Shown here: positions 1 to 8,873 of the stretch, piece after piece
How the letters are laid out: each line of letters starts with the position of its first letter
Numbering within the stretch: position 1 is the first letter of the stretch
NCBI GenBank assembly: GCA_964536835.1
Contig: CAZIAZ010000024.1
Coordinates: forward strand, 1-44,220
Source: DAONFI01 sp035403485
GTDB lineage: Bacteria > Planctomycetota > Phycisphaerae > SM23-33
Reading direction: 5' to 3'
DNA length: 44,220 nt
Translations under genes and position numbers: made by a program
Notes under the pieces: generated by a model
Told to the model about the DNA's origin: nothing
Database searches by the model: none
The model's input: the letters and a program-made list of their open reading frames with translations, nothing else

Positions 1-78
1 ATACTGCCCGTATTCCGATGCAGCCTGACGTAGCAGAGCGAAGTTGCAGCCAGCAAAAATGACGTATATCAAGTTTAA
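1..78 (+). repeat. Truncated copy of a dispersed hairpin-rich element
   Basis: Positions 1-78 match 8706-8783 with only three differences (42, 56 and 65). The left part of the element lies outside the window. Similarity stops at about 78, just where the complete copy has its terminal inverted repeat, so the right terminus has decayed here. It abuts the stop codon of the ROK gene at 85-87. See the complete copy at 8632-8792. Confidence 0.8.
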
Positions 79-84
79 AAAGTT

Positions 85-1068
85 TTATTCGAAAGTTTTT
101 TCGCCGAATGTCAGCCACGCGACGCCTGCTGCGCCTATCATGCCGGCGCTGTTGCCTAACGACGCGACAGCCAGCGGCGTTTGCGGTTCGAACATCCGCC
201 AGTTGAATTCGCGGATATATTTGAGCGTGGGATTTATGAGTTCGTCGCCGGCTTTGCTCATGCCGCCCGCGATTACGATTCTGTCCGGGTCGAATATCCT
301 GCACAAATTTATGCAGCCGATGGCCATGTAGTAGCAGCATTCATCCCAGCATTCTATTGCGAATGCGTCGCCAGCCTGCTGCGCGAGGTTTACGTCCAGC
401 GCAGTAAGTTCGCCGCTGTCGCGATAAGTTTTAGTCAGCGAGCTGTCGGGATTCTGCGTTTTTATTTTCTCCACGGTATATTTGGCCAGGAACGCCGCCG
501 AGCAGTATTGTTCCAGACAGCCGCGTTGGCCGCAGCCGCATGGCCGGCCGCCTGGCTGAACTATCATGTGCCCTAACTCGCCGCCGATTTCATGTGTGCC
601 GTGTAAGACGCGGTTTTCCTGTATCACTCCGCCGCCTACGCCCGTGCCGAGCGTGAGCATCACGATATTTTCACAGCCTTTTCCAGCACCGCAAAGATAC
701 TCGCCGTAGGCTGCCGCGTTTGCATCGTTTTCAAGCGCAGCCGGAATGTCGAACTCCTCACCTATAATCCGTGCGATGGGTATGTTCTGCATGTTGGGTA
801 TGTTCGGCAGATTGAGGATGATTCCGCGTTTTACGCTCAGCGGCCCGGGCGAGCCGATGCCGAGCGCAACGATATTTTCATGCGAAAGAGAGTCGCGTTC
901 GATAATCTGCCGTACGCCGTTTTTTATCTGTGCTATGATAGCCGCCGGGCCATCCTTTACCGGCGTGGGAAGTTGCAGTATTTCACTTGTTGTTACGCCG
1001 TCTTCTGCCAGTGTGCCGAATTTTATAAAAGTCCCGCCGAAGTCAATTCCGATACAGACGCGATTCAT
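85..1068 (-). CDS. ROK-family sugar kinase (glucokinase-like)
   Basis: A 327-residue protein of normal ROK length, likely phosphorylating glucose or another hexose with ATP in the cytoplasm. The N-terminus has the phosphate-binding motif GIDFGGTFIKFG. ENDANAAAYGE carries the catalytic aspartate region, and LTLGTGVGGG is the second nucleotide-binding glycine segment. The zinc-binding signature CGCGQRGCLEQ lies in the middle of the protein. The ATG start follows a purine-rich RBS (AAGGAAGAAAGG) by about 10 bases. It lies 44 bases downstream of the HEAT lipoprotein gene on the same strand, so the two may be cotranscribed. Family membership is clear. The exact sugar (glucose, N-acetylglucosamine, mannose or other) cannot be decided from sequence, and some ROK proteins are regulators, but no N-terminal HTH is present here. 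Confidence 0.9.
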   Translation of the reverse strand: MNRVCIGIDFGGTFIKFGTLAEDGVTTSEILQLPTPVKDGPAAIIAQIKNGVRQIIERDSLSHENIVALGIGSPGPLSVKRGIILNLPNIPNMQNIPIARIIGEEFDIPAALENDANAAAYGEYLCGAGKGCENIVMLTLGTGVGGGVIQENRVLHGTHEIGGELGHMIVQPGGRPCGCGQRGCLEQYCSAAFLAKYTVEKIKTQNPDSSLTKTYRDSGELTALDVNLAQQAGDAFAIECWDECCYYMAIGCINLCRIFDPDRIVIAGGMSKAGDELINPTLKYIREFNWRMFEPQTPLAVASLGNSAGMIGAAGVAWLTFGEKTFE

Positions 1069-1112
1069 GACAGCAACGCCTTTCTTCCTTTATATTTTTT
1101 TCTCTTCAATTT

Positions 1113-3560
1113 TTAAAGTTTTTTCAGCCAGTCGTTTATTCGTGTGATTTTTTGTGCAGCCGGCTCATTCGGGTCGTAATCTCCGACTTGTGGGGCGACC
1201 TGTTTTATTAGCATTATTATCGATTTTTCCTGGTCGGGGTTAGCCTTTTCGCCGCCGATTACGTTTTTGAGCGATTCCAGGAGTGGTTTTAAGGCTCTGT
1301 CGCCCATAGCTTTTATCTGCTTGAGTGCGTCGGCGGATTTGACTCCGTCCGTGCCCATATAGTCCGTGAGCAGCCGTGCAACCTGCTGGCGGTCTATAAC
1401 TTGCTGGGTTTTGACGGCGGCAAGCATTTTGCCGCGGAGCGCCTTTTTCTGGCCGTCAGTCAAATCTTCGCCAAGTTTTGTGAGCGTTCCATCCGTTACC
1501 GTGATGGTAGCCGTGAGATTTTTATCCGCCGCCGGCGAACGTATCCAGCTCAAAATATGTTCTATTGCCACCTTGCGCTGCTTGGGGTCATTCTGGTCTG
1601 CGATTTCTTTTATGGTTTCCGGCGCACCCGTGTCGATGAGGAGTTGGATATATTTTTCCCATATTTCAGCCGGACTGACCGGCGACGTTTGTGCCAGTTT
1701 TTTGGCCAGCCGCACTGCCTGCGACAGAAGAACCGCGGCGTCATTCGGCTGGGAGTTCAGCACGAGTTCGTCTGCGAGGTCGAGTTCGACCATTAGTTTT
1801 CTGGGCGTTTCCTGATTCGTCAGCGATTTTAGATATAGCTGCAGAAGTTCGATTTTTAACGACGAATCAATCTGCTGTTGCTGTCGGAGAAGTTTGAGAG
1901 TGGTAACGAGCGTGCCAGCGTCGGCGTTGCGACAGATTTCAAGAGCAGCCTGCGCGGCGGCCTGCCGTATAGCCAGGTCAGATTCCACTTTCGGGCTGGC
2001 CATCATTATGAGTGTTTCGAGATATTTTCTGTCGTTTGCGCCTGTCAGGGCCTTGACCGCCGCCAGCCGTACGCCACGGTCGGAATCGTGGATTTTTTCC
2101 GCAAAAATGGGAGCCAGCGACCTGTCTTTATATTGTTCCAGCCCTGCGATGGCTGCCAGCCGTATAGCGCCTGATTTGGAATTGACCGCGTTCTGCAGAA
2201 CCGTCTTTGCCGCCGGAGCAGCCAGCGAACCCATTGCCGTAAGCAACGCTTCGCGCAATGCGTATGAATTTTCGTTATTCAGCAGCGATTCGTAGCGGGC
2301 TATCAGTGCGGATGTGGCTTGCGAGATTTCCGCCGGCTGCGCGATGAGATGAGCCTGAGCCAGTTGCGTAAGCGCCTGAGCGGCGGCGGCGGATTCCTGG
2401 TCGTCTTCAGACGCGATGCTCTGTATTATCGCGGGCAGAGTCAGGGGCTTTTTCAGCTGGCCGAGTTCTTCAAGTATGGCTACGCGCACCTCAGGGTAGG
2501 TTTCGGTTTTTAGACAGTTCAGCAGAGTCTTGGCAGAGCCCGGGTGATTCAGGTCTGCAAGAACTGTGGCTGCAGCCTGCCGAACCTGCGCCGAGGAATC
2601 GTACATCATAGCCATGAGCCGGCTTACTGTCTGGTCTGGCAGTGTTTGGCCGGTGTCTATGAGCTTCATGGCGAGCTTGACGCCCAGCAGACGAACTTCC
2701 GGCAGTGCGTCTGCCAGCATCTGTTGTATCATGTCGTTTTTAGAGTTTTTCGGGGCGGAATTGAACAGATCCTGAAGCGTCTGAGTGAGACGTTCCGCAA
2801 GAAGGGCGTTTTTACGCTCAAGCTCTATCTGGTTGCGCATGAGATTTTGATCGAGAGTTTCCAGCCATTGGGTTTTTGTCTGGAACTCGCGGGCATCCCA
2901 CCATGAACGCCATCGACGGTAGTTTATGCCGAATGATTCCATGCCAGTGAGGTGCTCAAGCGATTCCGTCGCAGTGTTGCGTATGACCTTGTCGTGGTCC
3001 TTTAGGAGTTCTATGAGCGATTCTATTGATTCGGGCTGAATGCAGCTTCGCATGGCTGTTATTACGGCTAGCCGCATTTCTCGCGGTTTTTTGGGATTTT
3101 CCGCAATTTCGATTAGCGAAGTTACCGTCTTGTGGTCATTGAAACTCGCAAGTGCCTGTGCGGCGGCAAGCTGAACGTTGGACAGGTCGCTTTTGAGCAT
3201 ATCCATCAGCGGGTCGTAAAATTCTGTTCTGGGCGATGATTCTTCCGAAATAGCCTGCGCGACGGCTACGCGCGTGGTTGGCCGGGCGGCGTCGTAGAGC
3301 AGCCGGCAGAGCAGCTCGGCAGCCTGCGGATACGTCTTGCTCAAAAGTATTCTTGCCGCGTCAAGACGGGTCTGCTCCGTGCGATTGCCCTGCAGAAGCT
3401 GCTGACGGAGCGTGTCGAATTCGGCTATTTCACTTGCAGTTATCGTCTGGCCGGCTGGCGAAGGTTGCTTTTTCTCAACAGGTGCATCACAGCCGCCTAA
3501 CCCTGCAAACGTCATCACTGCCGCGATGCTTAAAAATGTTGTGAAAACGATTCTGGCCAA
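1113..3560 (-). CDS. HEAT-repeat lipoprotein
   Basis: An 815-residue protein with a lipoprotein signal peptide: basic N-terminus MAR, a hydrophobic stretch, then lipobox LGGC with the lipidated cysteine at about residue 24. Most of the rest is HEAT/PBS-lyase-like helical repeats, recognisable from recurring patterns such as VRQAAATVLADL, VRLAAVKAL and IRLAAIAGLEQY. These form a protein-binding superhelix. The start codon is TTG; no later ATG keeps the signal peptide. The gene is divergent from purM across about 220 bases. It is probably anchored to a membrane facing the periplasm as a scaffold. No catalytic motif was seen, and the partner is unknown. Confidence 0.8.
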   Translation of the reverse strand: MARIVFTTFLSIAAVMTFAGLGGCDAPVEKKQPSPAGQTITASEIAEFDTLRQQLLQGNRTEQTRLDAARILLSKTYPQAAELLCRLLYDAARPTTRVAVAQAISEESSPRTEFYDPLMDMLKSDLSNVQLAAAQALASFNDHKTVTSLIEIAENPKKPREMRLAVITAMRSCIQPESIESLIELLKDHDKVIRNTATESLEHLTGMESFGINYRRWRSWWDAREFQTKTQWLETLDQNLMRNQIELERKNALLAERLTQTLQDLFNSAPKNSKNDMIQQMLADALPEVRLLGVKLAMKLIDTGQTLPDQTVSRLMAMMYDSSAQVRQAAATVLADLNHPGSAKTLLNCLKTETYPEVRVAILEELGQLKKPLTLPAIIQSIASEDDQESAAAAQALTQLAQAHLIAQPAEISQATSALIARYESLLNNENSYALREALLTAMGSLAAPAAKTVLQNAVNSKSGAIRLAAIAGLEQYKDRSLAPIFAEKIHDSDRGVRLAAVKALTGANDRKYLETLIMMASPKVESDLAIRQAAAQAALEICRNADAGTLVTTLKLLRQQQQIDSSLKIELLQLYLKSLTNQETPRKLMVELDLADELVLNSQPNDAAVLLSQAVRLAKKLAQTSPVSPAEIWEKYIQLLIDTGAPETIKEIADQNDPKQRKVAIEHILSWIRSPAADKNLTATITVTDGTLTKLGEDLTDGQKKALRGKMLAAVKTQQVIDRQQVARLLTDYMGTDGVKSADALKQIKAMGDRALKPLLESLKNVIGGEKANPDQEKSIIMLIKQVAPQVGDYDPNEPAAQKITRINDWLKKL

Positions 3561-3784
3561 AGTACCCGGCTCCGGAAAAATGTTTTTTATATATCCTTTG
3601 CAATCTTTGATGTCTTTCTATCTGTTTTTTGAGTGAAAGTCAATTAAGATGCGGTTTTTTGCCGCGTTTATTGCAAATAAAGTTGTTGTCACTGTCGCAG
3701 TGCGGACGGGTTTTCAATAAATTAATTTCTCACGTTGCGTTGGACGGTGTTGCAATGGGCTGCGCTTTTGATAGGATAAGCGGC

Positions 3785-4852
3785 ATGTCAGAAAAAAGCA
3801 TAACATACAAACAGGCTGGCGTCGATATCGATGCCGGCGACGAGATGGTTGACCTCATCAAACCGATGGTAAGAAGTACGTTTTCGCCGCGGGTGATGGA
3901 CAATTTCGGCAGTTTCGCCGGCTTGTTCAGGCTGGACTTCGGCGAAAAGCTGTTTAAGAAGAAATACAAGGACCCTGTGTTGGCTGCCTGCACGGACGGC
4001 GTAGGCACGAAGCTGATGATAGCTTTCGGCATGGGCGTGCTGAATACCGTCGGCATAGACCTGGTAGCCATGAACGTTAACGACCTCATCTGCGGCGGCG
4101 CAGAGCCGTTGTTTTTCCTGGATTACCTCGGCGTCGGCAGGCTCGACCCAAAAAAGATGGCTGAAATAGTCAGCGGCATAACCGACGGCTGCAGGCAGTC
4201 GAATTGCAGCCTTATCGGCGGCGAAACGGCTGAAATGCCCAGCTTCTACAAGCCCGATGAATTCGACATGGCCGGCTTTGCCGTCGGCGTGGTGGAACGC
4301 AGCAGGATTATAGACGGCGGCAGGGCTAAAGCCGGCGACGTTGTAATCGGCTTAGCCGGCAATGGCGTACATTCCAACGGTTACGGCTTGGCCAGGCGGG
4401 TATTGCTGGAAATAGCCGGCTATAAGTTGAGCGACAAGCCCGAAGAGCTCGAAGGCTGCAGCATCGGCGAAGAACTCCTCAAGCCCACGCGAATATACGT
4501 TCAGCCGATACTCAGGCTGCTTGACCACTATGAATCGACCATGCCGGTAAAGGCGATGGCCCATATAACCGGCGGCGGCCTGCCGGGTAACGTTCCTCGC
4601 GTTCTGCCCAAAGGCCTTACCGTCAGGATTAAACGAGATTCCTGGCCGATACCGCCCGTGTTCAAACTCATCGCCAAAAAAGGCCCCGTAGATATGTCGG
4701 AGATGTTCCGCGTATTCAACATGGGCATCGGTTATGTAGTGATTGTTTCGCCGCGATATGCCCGAAGTGTTATGGCGCAGCTTTCCGAATGCGGCGAACG
4801 CTGCTACCAGATAGGCAAAGTCGTAAAAGGCGGCGAACTTCAGTGGAACTGA
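3785..4852 (+). CDS. purM: Phosphoribosylformylglycinamidine cyclo-ligase (AIR synthetase)
   Basis: PurM closes the imidazole ring in purine synthesis, converting formylglycinamidine ribonucleotide to aminoimidazole ribonucleotide with ATP. Family landmarks are the N-terminal TYKQAGVDIDAGDEMV, the ATP-site CTDGVGTKLMIA, AMNVNDLICGGAEPLFFLDY, IGGETAEMPSFY and HITGGGLPGN. The open frame runs 52 codons further upstream to 3629, but that extension is not conserved PurM sequence. The ATG at 3785, with AGGATAAG just before it, gives 355 residues, the usual family length. It is a single-gene unit followed by a terminator at 5001. No other pur genes are in the window. Confidence 0.95.
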   Translation: MSEKSITYKQAGVDIDAGDEMVDLIKPMVRSTFSPRVMDNFGSFAGLFRLDFGEKLFKKKYKDPVLAACTDGVGTKLMIAFGMGVLNTVGIDLVAMNVNDLICGGAEPLFFLDYLGVGRLDPKKMAEIVSGITDGCRQSNCSLIGGETAEMPSFYKPDEFDMAGFAVGVVERSRIIDGGRAKAGDVVIGLAGNGVHSNGYGLARRVLLEIAGYKLSDKPEELEGCSIGEELLKPTRIYVQPILRLLDHYESTMPVKAMAHITGGGLPGNVPRVLPKGLTVRIKRDSWPIPPVFKLIAKKGPVDMSEMFRVFNMGIGYVVIVSPRYARSVMAQLSECGERCYQIGKVVKGGELQWN

Positions 4853-5000
4853 ACGGAATTGCCATTCTTTCAGGATGTTAAAAAAATTCCGGCTTATCAT
4901 TGCCAGCCGCATGTTTATGGCGGATGACTGCGTCGGAATAACATGAAATATCCGTGTTTTACGGTTTGACGAAATCGTCATGATGAATATAACATTCGAA

Positions 5001-5037
5001 AAACAGGCAGCTTATGAACGGCTGTCTGTTTTTTTGT
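5001..5037 (+). terminator. Rho-independent terminator downstream of purM
   Basis: AAACAGGCAG pairs with CTGTCTGTTT (one G-U pair) across an 11-base loop and is followed immediately by a T-run. A second hairpin without a clear T-run, GCCGGCA/TGCCGGC, lies at 5043-5064. The sequence between purM and the sigma factor gene holds no gene I can support. Confidence 0.7.
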
Positions 5038-5111
5038 CTTGAGCCGGCAAATTATGCTGCCGGCAGCCTTAAAATTTTTATGGGACAAAAGCCTCCGCGG
5101 CTATTTAAAGA

Positions 5112-5693
5112 GTGAAAGCATTGTGGCGTAAAAAAGACAATTTGAAAAGCTCCGACAGGCCCAAGACGGTAGCCGGCGGCGGTATCGAAACTCTTTTTTT
5201 ACGCAATGCGACGGGCCTGTGGCGGTTTTTCCTGCACCGGAGCGGTAGTGAATCGAATGCGGAAGACCTTATGCAGGAACTCTGTCTCCAGCTCGCCAGA
5301 ACGGAATTGCCGGCCGGCGACGATGATTTTCAGGATGCATGGCTGTTCGGCGTGGCACGTAATGTGTGGCGAAATTTCATCCGCGGCATGTTACGCAGGC
5401 GAAACAACATACCGATGGCAACAGCCTTCGACGGAATGGAACTGGTTGAGCGGGTCGAACGTGGCGACCGGCCCGAAGATATACTGGCTGACGACGAAAA
5501 GCGTCAGAAACTGATGACGGCAGTAACCTCGCTTGCCGGGATAGATCAGGAAATAATAAGGCTGCACTATTTCGAAGGCTTTTCTCAGAGTGAGGTTGCG
5601 GCGGCGGTCGGAATATCGGAGCGAGCCGTCGAAGGCCGACTGTATCGGGCCAGGCAGACGCTCAGGGCGAAACTGGCTGACAACGATTTGTGA
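5112..5693 (+). CDS. ECF-type RNA polymerase sigma factor
   Basis: A 193-residue sigma-70 family protein with only regions 2 and 4. Region 2 (about residues 33-100) includes DLMQELCLQLAR and WLFGVARNVWRNFIRG, which recognise the -10 element and core polymerase. Region 4 (about 135-190) has the helix-turn-helix FSQSEVAAAVGISERAVEGRLYRARQ for the -35 element. The start shown is GTG 5112. An in-frame TTG at 5121 sits 8 bases after AAAGAG and is an equally good candidate. It is followed after 59 AT-rich bases by a single-pass membrane protein, the usual position of an anti-sigma factor, which suggests regulation by sequestration at the membrane. The target promoters are unknown. Confidence 0.9.
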   Translation: MKALWRKKDNLKSSDRPKTVAGGGIETLFLRNATGLWRFFLHRSGSESNAEDLMQELCLQLARTELPAGDDDFQDAWLFGVARNVWRNFIRGMLRRRNNIPMATAFDGMELVERVERGDRPEDILADDEKRQKLMTAVTSLAGIDQEIIRLHYFEGFSQSEVAAAVGISERAVEGRLYRARQTLRAKLADNDL

Positions 5694-5752
5694 ATTTGTG
5701 AAATTTTGTAAAAAATTGTGAAAAATTTGGATTCGTGAAAATTTGAAATAAC

Positions 5753-6979
5753 ATGGAAAACAGACGCGATAATTCGGATGCACTTTGGGATGCAGTGCTG
5801 GGTGAGCTTGGCCGGCGGGAAAGGCTTTCGCCGTCGCCGAGTGTCCGGCAGACAACCTGTTGGGCGGAGACTATCGCGTCATCAGCCGGCAAAACCGCTC
5901 CTCGCCGCAGCCATGCCGTAAAATGGCGAGTATGGGGCACATACGTCGCTGCTGCCGCCGTGTTGGTCATGGCGGGACTCGTCGGCATATTTGTGAATCG
6001 AAACAGCCTCACTGCCGATGAAGTGTTTTATAGCGTCGACAACACCATTACCGCCAGTCAGGTGGTGAAATTCAGCGTTTGCGGCTTGCAAATGCAGAAG
6101 CATGTCATAAATATGGATTTCATGTGCAGCAATACCGACGAAAACGCGTATGTTGGTCTGAATATACGGCCTTTGTCCGGCCACGTCGGGAAAGATGCAG
6201 TTTCAGCTGATATTGTGTATATTTCGCAAAATTCCACGGGGCTGCTGCTGGTAAAGAAACTTTCTGTCGGCGGCGTGGATGTATTGGCTGATATGAATCA
6301 GTGCGACAGCGGCAGTAGCAGGGAAATTGCGATACGTTTCGACGATATTTCCGGCAGTTCCGCAACGCGACGTTTTATCACCGGCAGAATTGAACTCAAA
6401 AATATTCAGGAGCTTATAAACTCTCTCAAAAATTCCGCAAGCGATTTCCAGATAACCAGGATTGACGGCAACAGATCTGAGATGACCGGTGTTATCGACA
6501 AGCCGCAGAATATCAGCATCAAGGCGCTTATGCAGGCTGCGATGATGGCCAGCTATGCGAATATGCTGGTTCTCGACGCCGGTATTGAGGCGTCAAATTC
6601 TGCGATGACTCCGGCGGCTAAAAAGAATTTTATCGCCGTGAGTCATATTTTGATGGAAACCAGGCTTAGGGCTTTGCTCAGGATTATGCCCAGGCAGGTT
6701 GACAGGCTTTTCCGCTTCGTTGCTCTCTGCCAGCTGTATAGCAACGGAAGCATGGATGACAATGCCGATTTCATCAAATACCGCACGCGCATCGACAGTA
6801 TCCTCAATGCGATGCGAGTGACTCTGGTTTACGACCGCAGCAGCAATCTGATACGGCGCGTCACATTGAAAAAATCCGATGGCGCATCGGTGAATATACG
6901 ATTTGCGACAAATGATGAATTGAAATTTATGATGAGCCAGGTCGTCAACGAATCGAAAAAAATAGACGGCGGCCATTGA
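5753..6979 (+). CDS. Single-pass membrane protein, probable anti-sigma partner
   Basis: A 408-residue protein with a roughly 60-residue polar N-terminal tail, one transmembrane helix at about residues 61-81 (YVAAAAVLVMAGLVGIFV), and a long C-terminal domain on the other side of the membrane. I do not recognise a named domain in the C-terminal part. The N-terminal tail (DALWDAVLGELGRRERL) resembles the cytoplasmic arm of planctomycete anti-sigma proteins, and the gene directly follows the ECF sigma gene. The role as anti-sigma factor is therefore inferred from position and topology, not from a recognised zinc-finger (no HxxxCxxC). It may be cotranscribed with the pseudopilin and small membrane protein downstream, since no terminator is visible until 8558. 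Confidence 0.6.
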   Translation: MENRRDNSDALWDAVLGELGRRERLSPSPSVRQTTCWAETIASSAGKTAPRRSHAVKWRVWGTYVAAAAVLVMAGLVGIFVNRNSLTADEVFYSVDNTITASQVVKFSVCGLQMQKHVINMDFMCSNTDENAYVGLNIRPLSGHVGKDAVSADIVYISQNSTGLLLVKKLSVGGVDVLADMNQCDSGSSREIAIRFDDISGSSATRRFITGRIELKNIQELINSLKNSASDFQITRIDGNRSEMTGVIDKPQNISIKALMQAAMMASYANMLVLDAGIEASNSAMTPAAKKNFIAVSHILMETRLRALLRIMPRQVDRLFRFVALCQLYSNGSMDDNADFIKYRTRIDSILNAMRVTLVYDRSSNLIRRVTLKKSDGASVNIRFATNDELKFMMSQVVNESKKIDGGH

Positions 6980-7065
6980 AATAGAACCAAGGCCGGGGAA
7001 GGCGTATTAAGGCAGATTGTAAGAAGTCGCTTTGCTTTGAAACCACGGCGATAACACGATAATAA

Positions 7066-7710
7066 ATGGGTCTTGTAATGAAAGATACACATATAAGCAA
7101 TAAAGGTTTTACGCTTATCGAACTGCTGGTTGTTATCAGCATTATAGCGTTGCTGGTAAGCATAATCATGCCGTCGCTCGGCACGGCGCGCCAGTTGGCG
7201 CAGCGCGTGGCATGCAGCGCCACGCTCAAGGGAATCGGCAATGCATGGGCGATGTACCTGGATACCAACAACCGCTGCATGCCGTATAAAGATACCGATG
7301 GAGAGTCGATAGAACTGTATCCCTACGAAAAAGACAGCGGCAATTACAATATCATGGTGGCGATGAAGGATTATGTAGGCGAGGGTGTTTTCTGGAAATG
7401 TCCGTCGATTATCGGCAGTGAGAATTACCAGATGTACGGCTCAAGTTACGAGTATGTCATGACTTATATGGCCGGCTTGATGGATGATGTCGGCGCGGAG
7501 TTTTTCAGGATAAACGCCGAGCATTTTCCTGACAAGATACCGATTTTTTATGATGCCCAGAGCGACGCCGGCGAAGCTGCCCACGCTTCCAAGCAGAAAC
7601 CGGACGGCCAGAATCATATGTTCAACGACTCGCATGTTGAATACGCTTCATGGGACGATATATCCGATAACCTCAACGCCATAAAAAGCCAATTAAGTTA
7701 TCCCGAGTAA
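7066..7710 (+). CDS. Type II secretion-like pseudopilin (prepilin N-terminal methylation domain)
   Basis: A 214-residue protein. The prepilin signal is KGFTLIELLVVISIIALL: peptidase cleavage is expected after the glycine, with Phe at +1 and Glu at +5, followed by the hydrophobic helix. The globular domain ends with NHMFNDSHVEYASWDD, resembling the H-x(n)-DG-type C-terminal motif common in planctomycete pseudopilins (DUF1559/GspG-like). There are two in-frame ATGs, at 7066 and 7078; the second gives a more ordinary leader length. No prepilin peptidase or secretion ATPase gene is in the window, so the partner machine must be encoded elsewhere. Confidence 0.85.
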   Translation: MGLVMKDTHISNKGFTLIELLVVISIIALLVSIIMPSLGTARQLAQRVACSATLKGIGNAWAMYLDTNNRCMPYKDTDGESIELYPYEKDSGNYNIMVAMKDYVGEGVFWKCPSIIGSENYQMYGSSYEYVMTYMAGLMDDVGAEFFRINAEHFPDKIPIFYDAQSDAGEAAHASKQKPDGQNHMFNDSHVEYASWDDISDNLNAIKSQLSYPE

Positions 7711-7755
7711 CCATGAACTGCCGGCTGATTCAGGTTCAGCCCAGGAGATTTTGCA

Positions 7756-8415
7756 ATGTATCGGCAACTTATCGAATCTTTTAAAAATGACCTGCGAACG
7801 AATCCGAAAATGGTCAAGATAATGGCCGGCGTTCTCTGCGCGGTACTGGTTGTTGCCATAACGGTGATAGTAATATCGGCTTACGAGCCAGCCGCTCCGA
7901 ATCCTGAAATCGCCAAACTCAACGACGTCGAAAGATATATTTCATCCGAGGCTTTTTTGAAAATGCCGGTCACCGAGCGGAAAGAATACATTAACAGGGT
8001 GACGGACAGAATAAAATCGAGTAACGGCGAAGAAGAAATGGGTGGTTTTCTCAAAAGGCTTTATGCCAAAAATCAGCATGCCGGCGATGTTGTGCAGATA
8101 AACATGGTTTCCGAACGGCTGCGGCCTATCTGCCAACTTGACCCCAAAGAACAAGCCGTCAAAATCAACACCATGCTTAATGTTGCTGAAATGACTCAGG
8201 GCTACGACAGGATGTACCAGGTTTTTAATGCGATGTTCGGCAATGATTCGCCGGAACGGAAAAAGAAAATTCTTTCACGAAGTGTTTTAGCCATGCCGCT
8301 TGGCATGAAAACCACTACGCCGAGAGAACGTAAACAGATTATGCAGACCCTCAAGATTACCAAAATGCAGATGCAGAAGCGATACGGCAAGCCGTTGCCG
8401 CAGCCGCAAAAATAA
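7756..8415 (+). CDS. Small membrane-anchored protein of unknown function
   Basis: A 219-residue protein with one N-terminal transmembrane helix (about residues 19-42, containing GVLCAVLVVAITVIVIS) and a charged, largely helical soluble part rich in Lys, Met and Gln. The ATG start has a good RBS (AGGAG, 8 bases upstream). It follows the pseudopilin by 45 bases and ends the transcription unit. I recognise no family. The topology suggests a periplasmic or extracytoplasmic helical domain that could work with the pseudopilin or the sigma/anti-sigma pair. Confidence 0.7.
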   Translation: MYRQLIESFKNDLRTNPKMVKIMAGVLCAVLVVAITVIVISAYEPAAPNPEIAKLNDVERYISSEAFLKMPVTERKEYINRVTDRIKSSNGEEEMGGFLKRLYAKNQHAGDVVQINMVSERLRPICQLDPKEQAVKINTMLNVAEMTQGYDRMYQVFNAMFGNDSPERKKKILSRSVLAMPLGMKTTTPRERKQIMQTLKITKMQMQKRYGKPLPQPQK

Positions 8416-8557
8416 TTTTACAGAATTTCGGCTACAGCCTGCCACTGCCAACTGTAGCCGAGTTACCCGACATACAAACTGTCGCCTTTGAAACGCTCCA
8501 AGGAGACTGCTTAACGAAACACTACATACCTACCATTGTAATGTGTAACAACGTGTT
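8416..8557 (+). other. Structured 3' region, possible small RNA
   Basis: No ORF is supported here. TCGGCTACA (8428-8436) pairs perfectly with TGTAGCCGA (8453-8461), and CGACA/TGTCG (8468-8484) forms a second small hairpin. A strong terminator follows at 8558. This could be a long structured 3' untranslated region or a separate small RNA. I recognise no known RNA family. Confidence 0.35.
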
Positions 8558-8589
8558 AGGGCGGATTTCGCATATCCGCCCTTTTTTTA
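8558..8589 (+). terminator. Strong Rho-independent terminator
   Basis: AGGGCGGAT (8558-8566) pairs perfectly with ATCCGCCCT (8574-8582) around a 7-base loop and runs into seven or more Ts. It ends the transcription unit that contains the sigma factor, pseudopilin and membrane protein genes. Confidence 0.9.
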
Positions 8590-8631
8590 TTACTTTTTTG
8601 AGAAAAATCAAGGATTTGTTCAGAAAAACTC

Positions 8632-8792
8632 TAGAGCATGTTAAATTTGAGATGCGCACTTTATGCGTTGGCGAAACAAGCTATGCAAGGAAGGCGAAAG
8701 CAGGAATACTGCCCGTATTCCGATGCAGCCTGACGTAGCAGAGCGATGTTGCAGCCAGCAGAAATGACGCATATCAAGTTTAACATGCTCTA
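8632..8792. repeat. 161-bp MITE-like element with terminal inverted repeats
   Basis: TAGAGCATGTTAAA at 8632-8645 is the exact reverse complement of 8779-8792. The symmetry extends inward to 23 of 26 matching bases per end. The interior has a further small hairpin, GGAATAC/GTATTCC (8703-8721). There is no ORF. A second copy, truncated by the window edge, lies at 1-78. Size, inverted ends, intergenic location and more than one copy point to a non-autonomous mobile repeat (MITE-like or REP-like). Confidence 0.75.
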
Positions 8793-8873
8793 CTCGTTCC
8801 GATTTTTGTGAATTGCTGCATGGAGAAATAGGGCGGTTCTTTCTTTCAAGAGCCGTTCCAACCGTCTCCAAAA

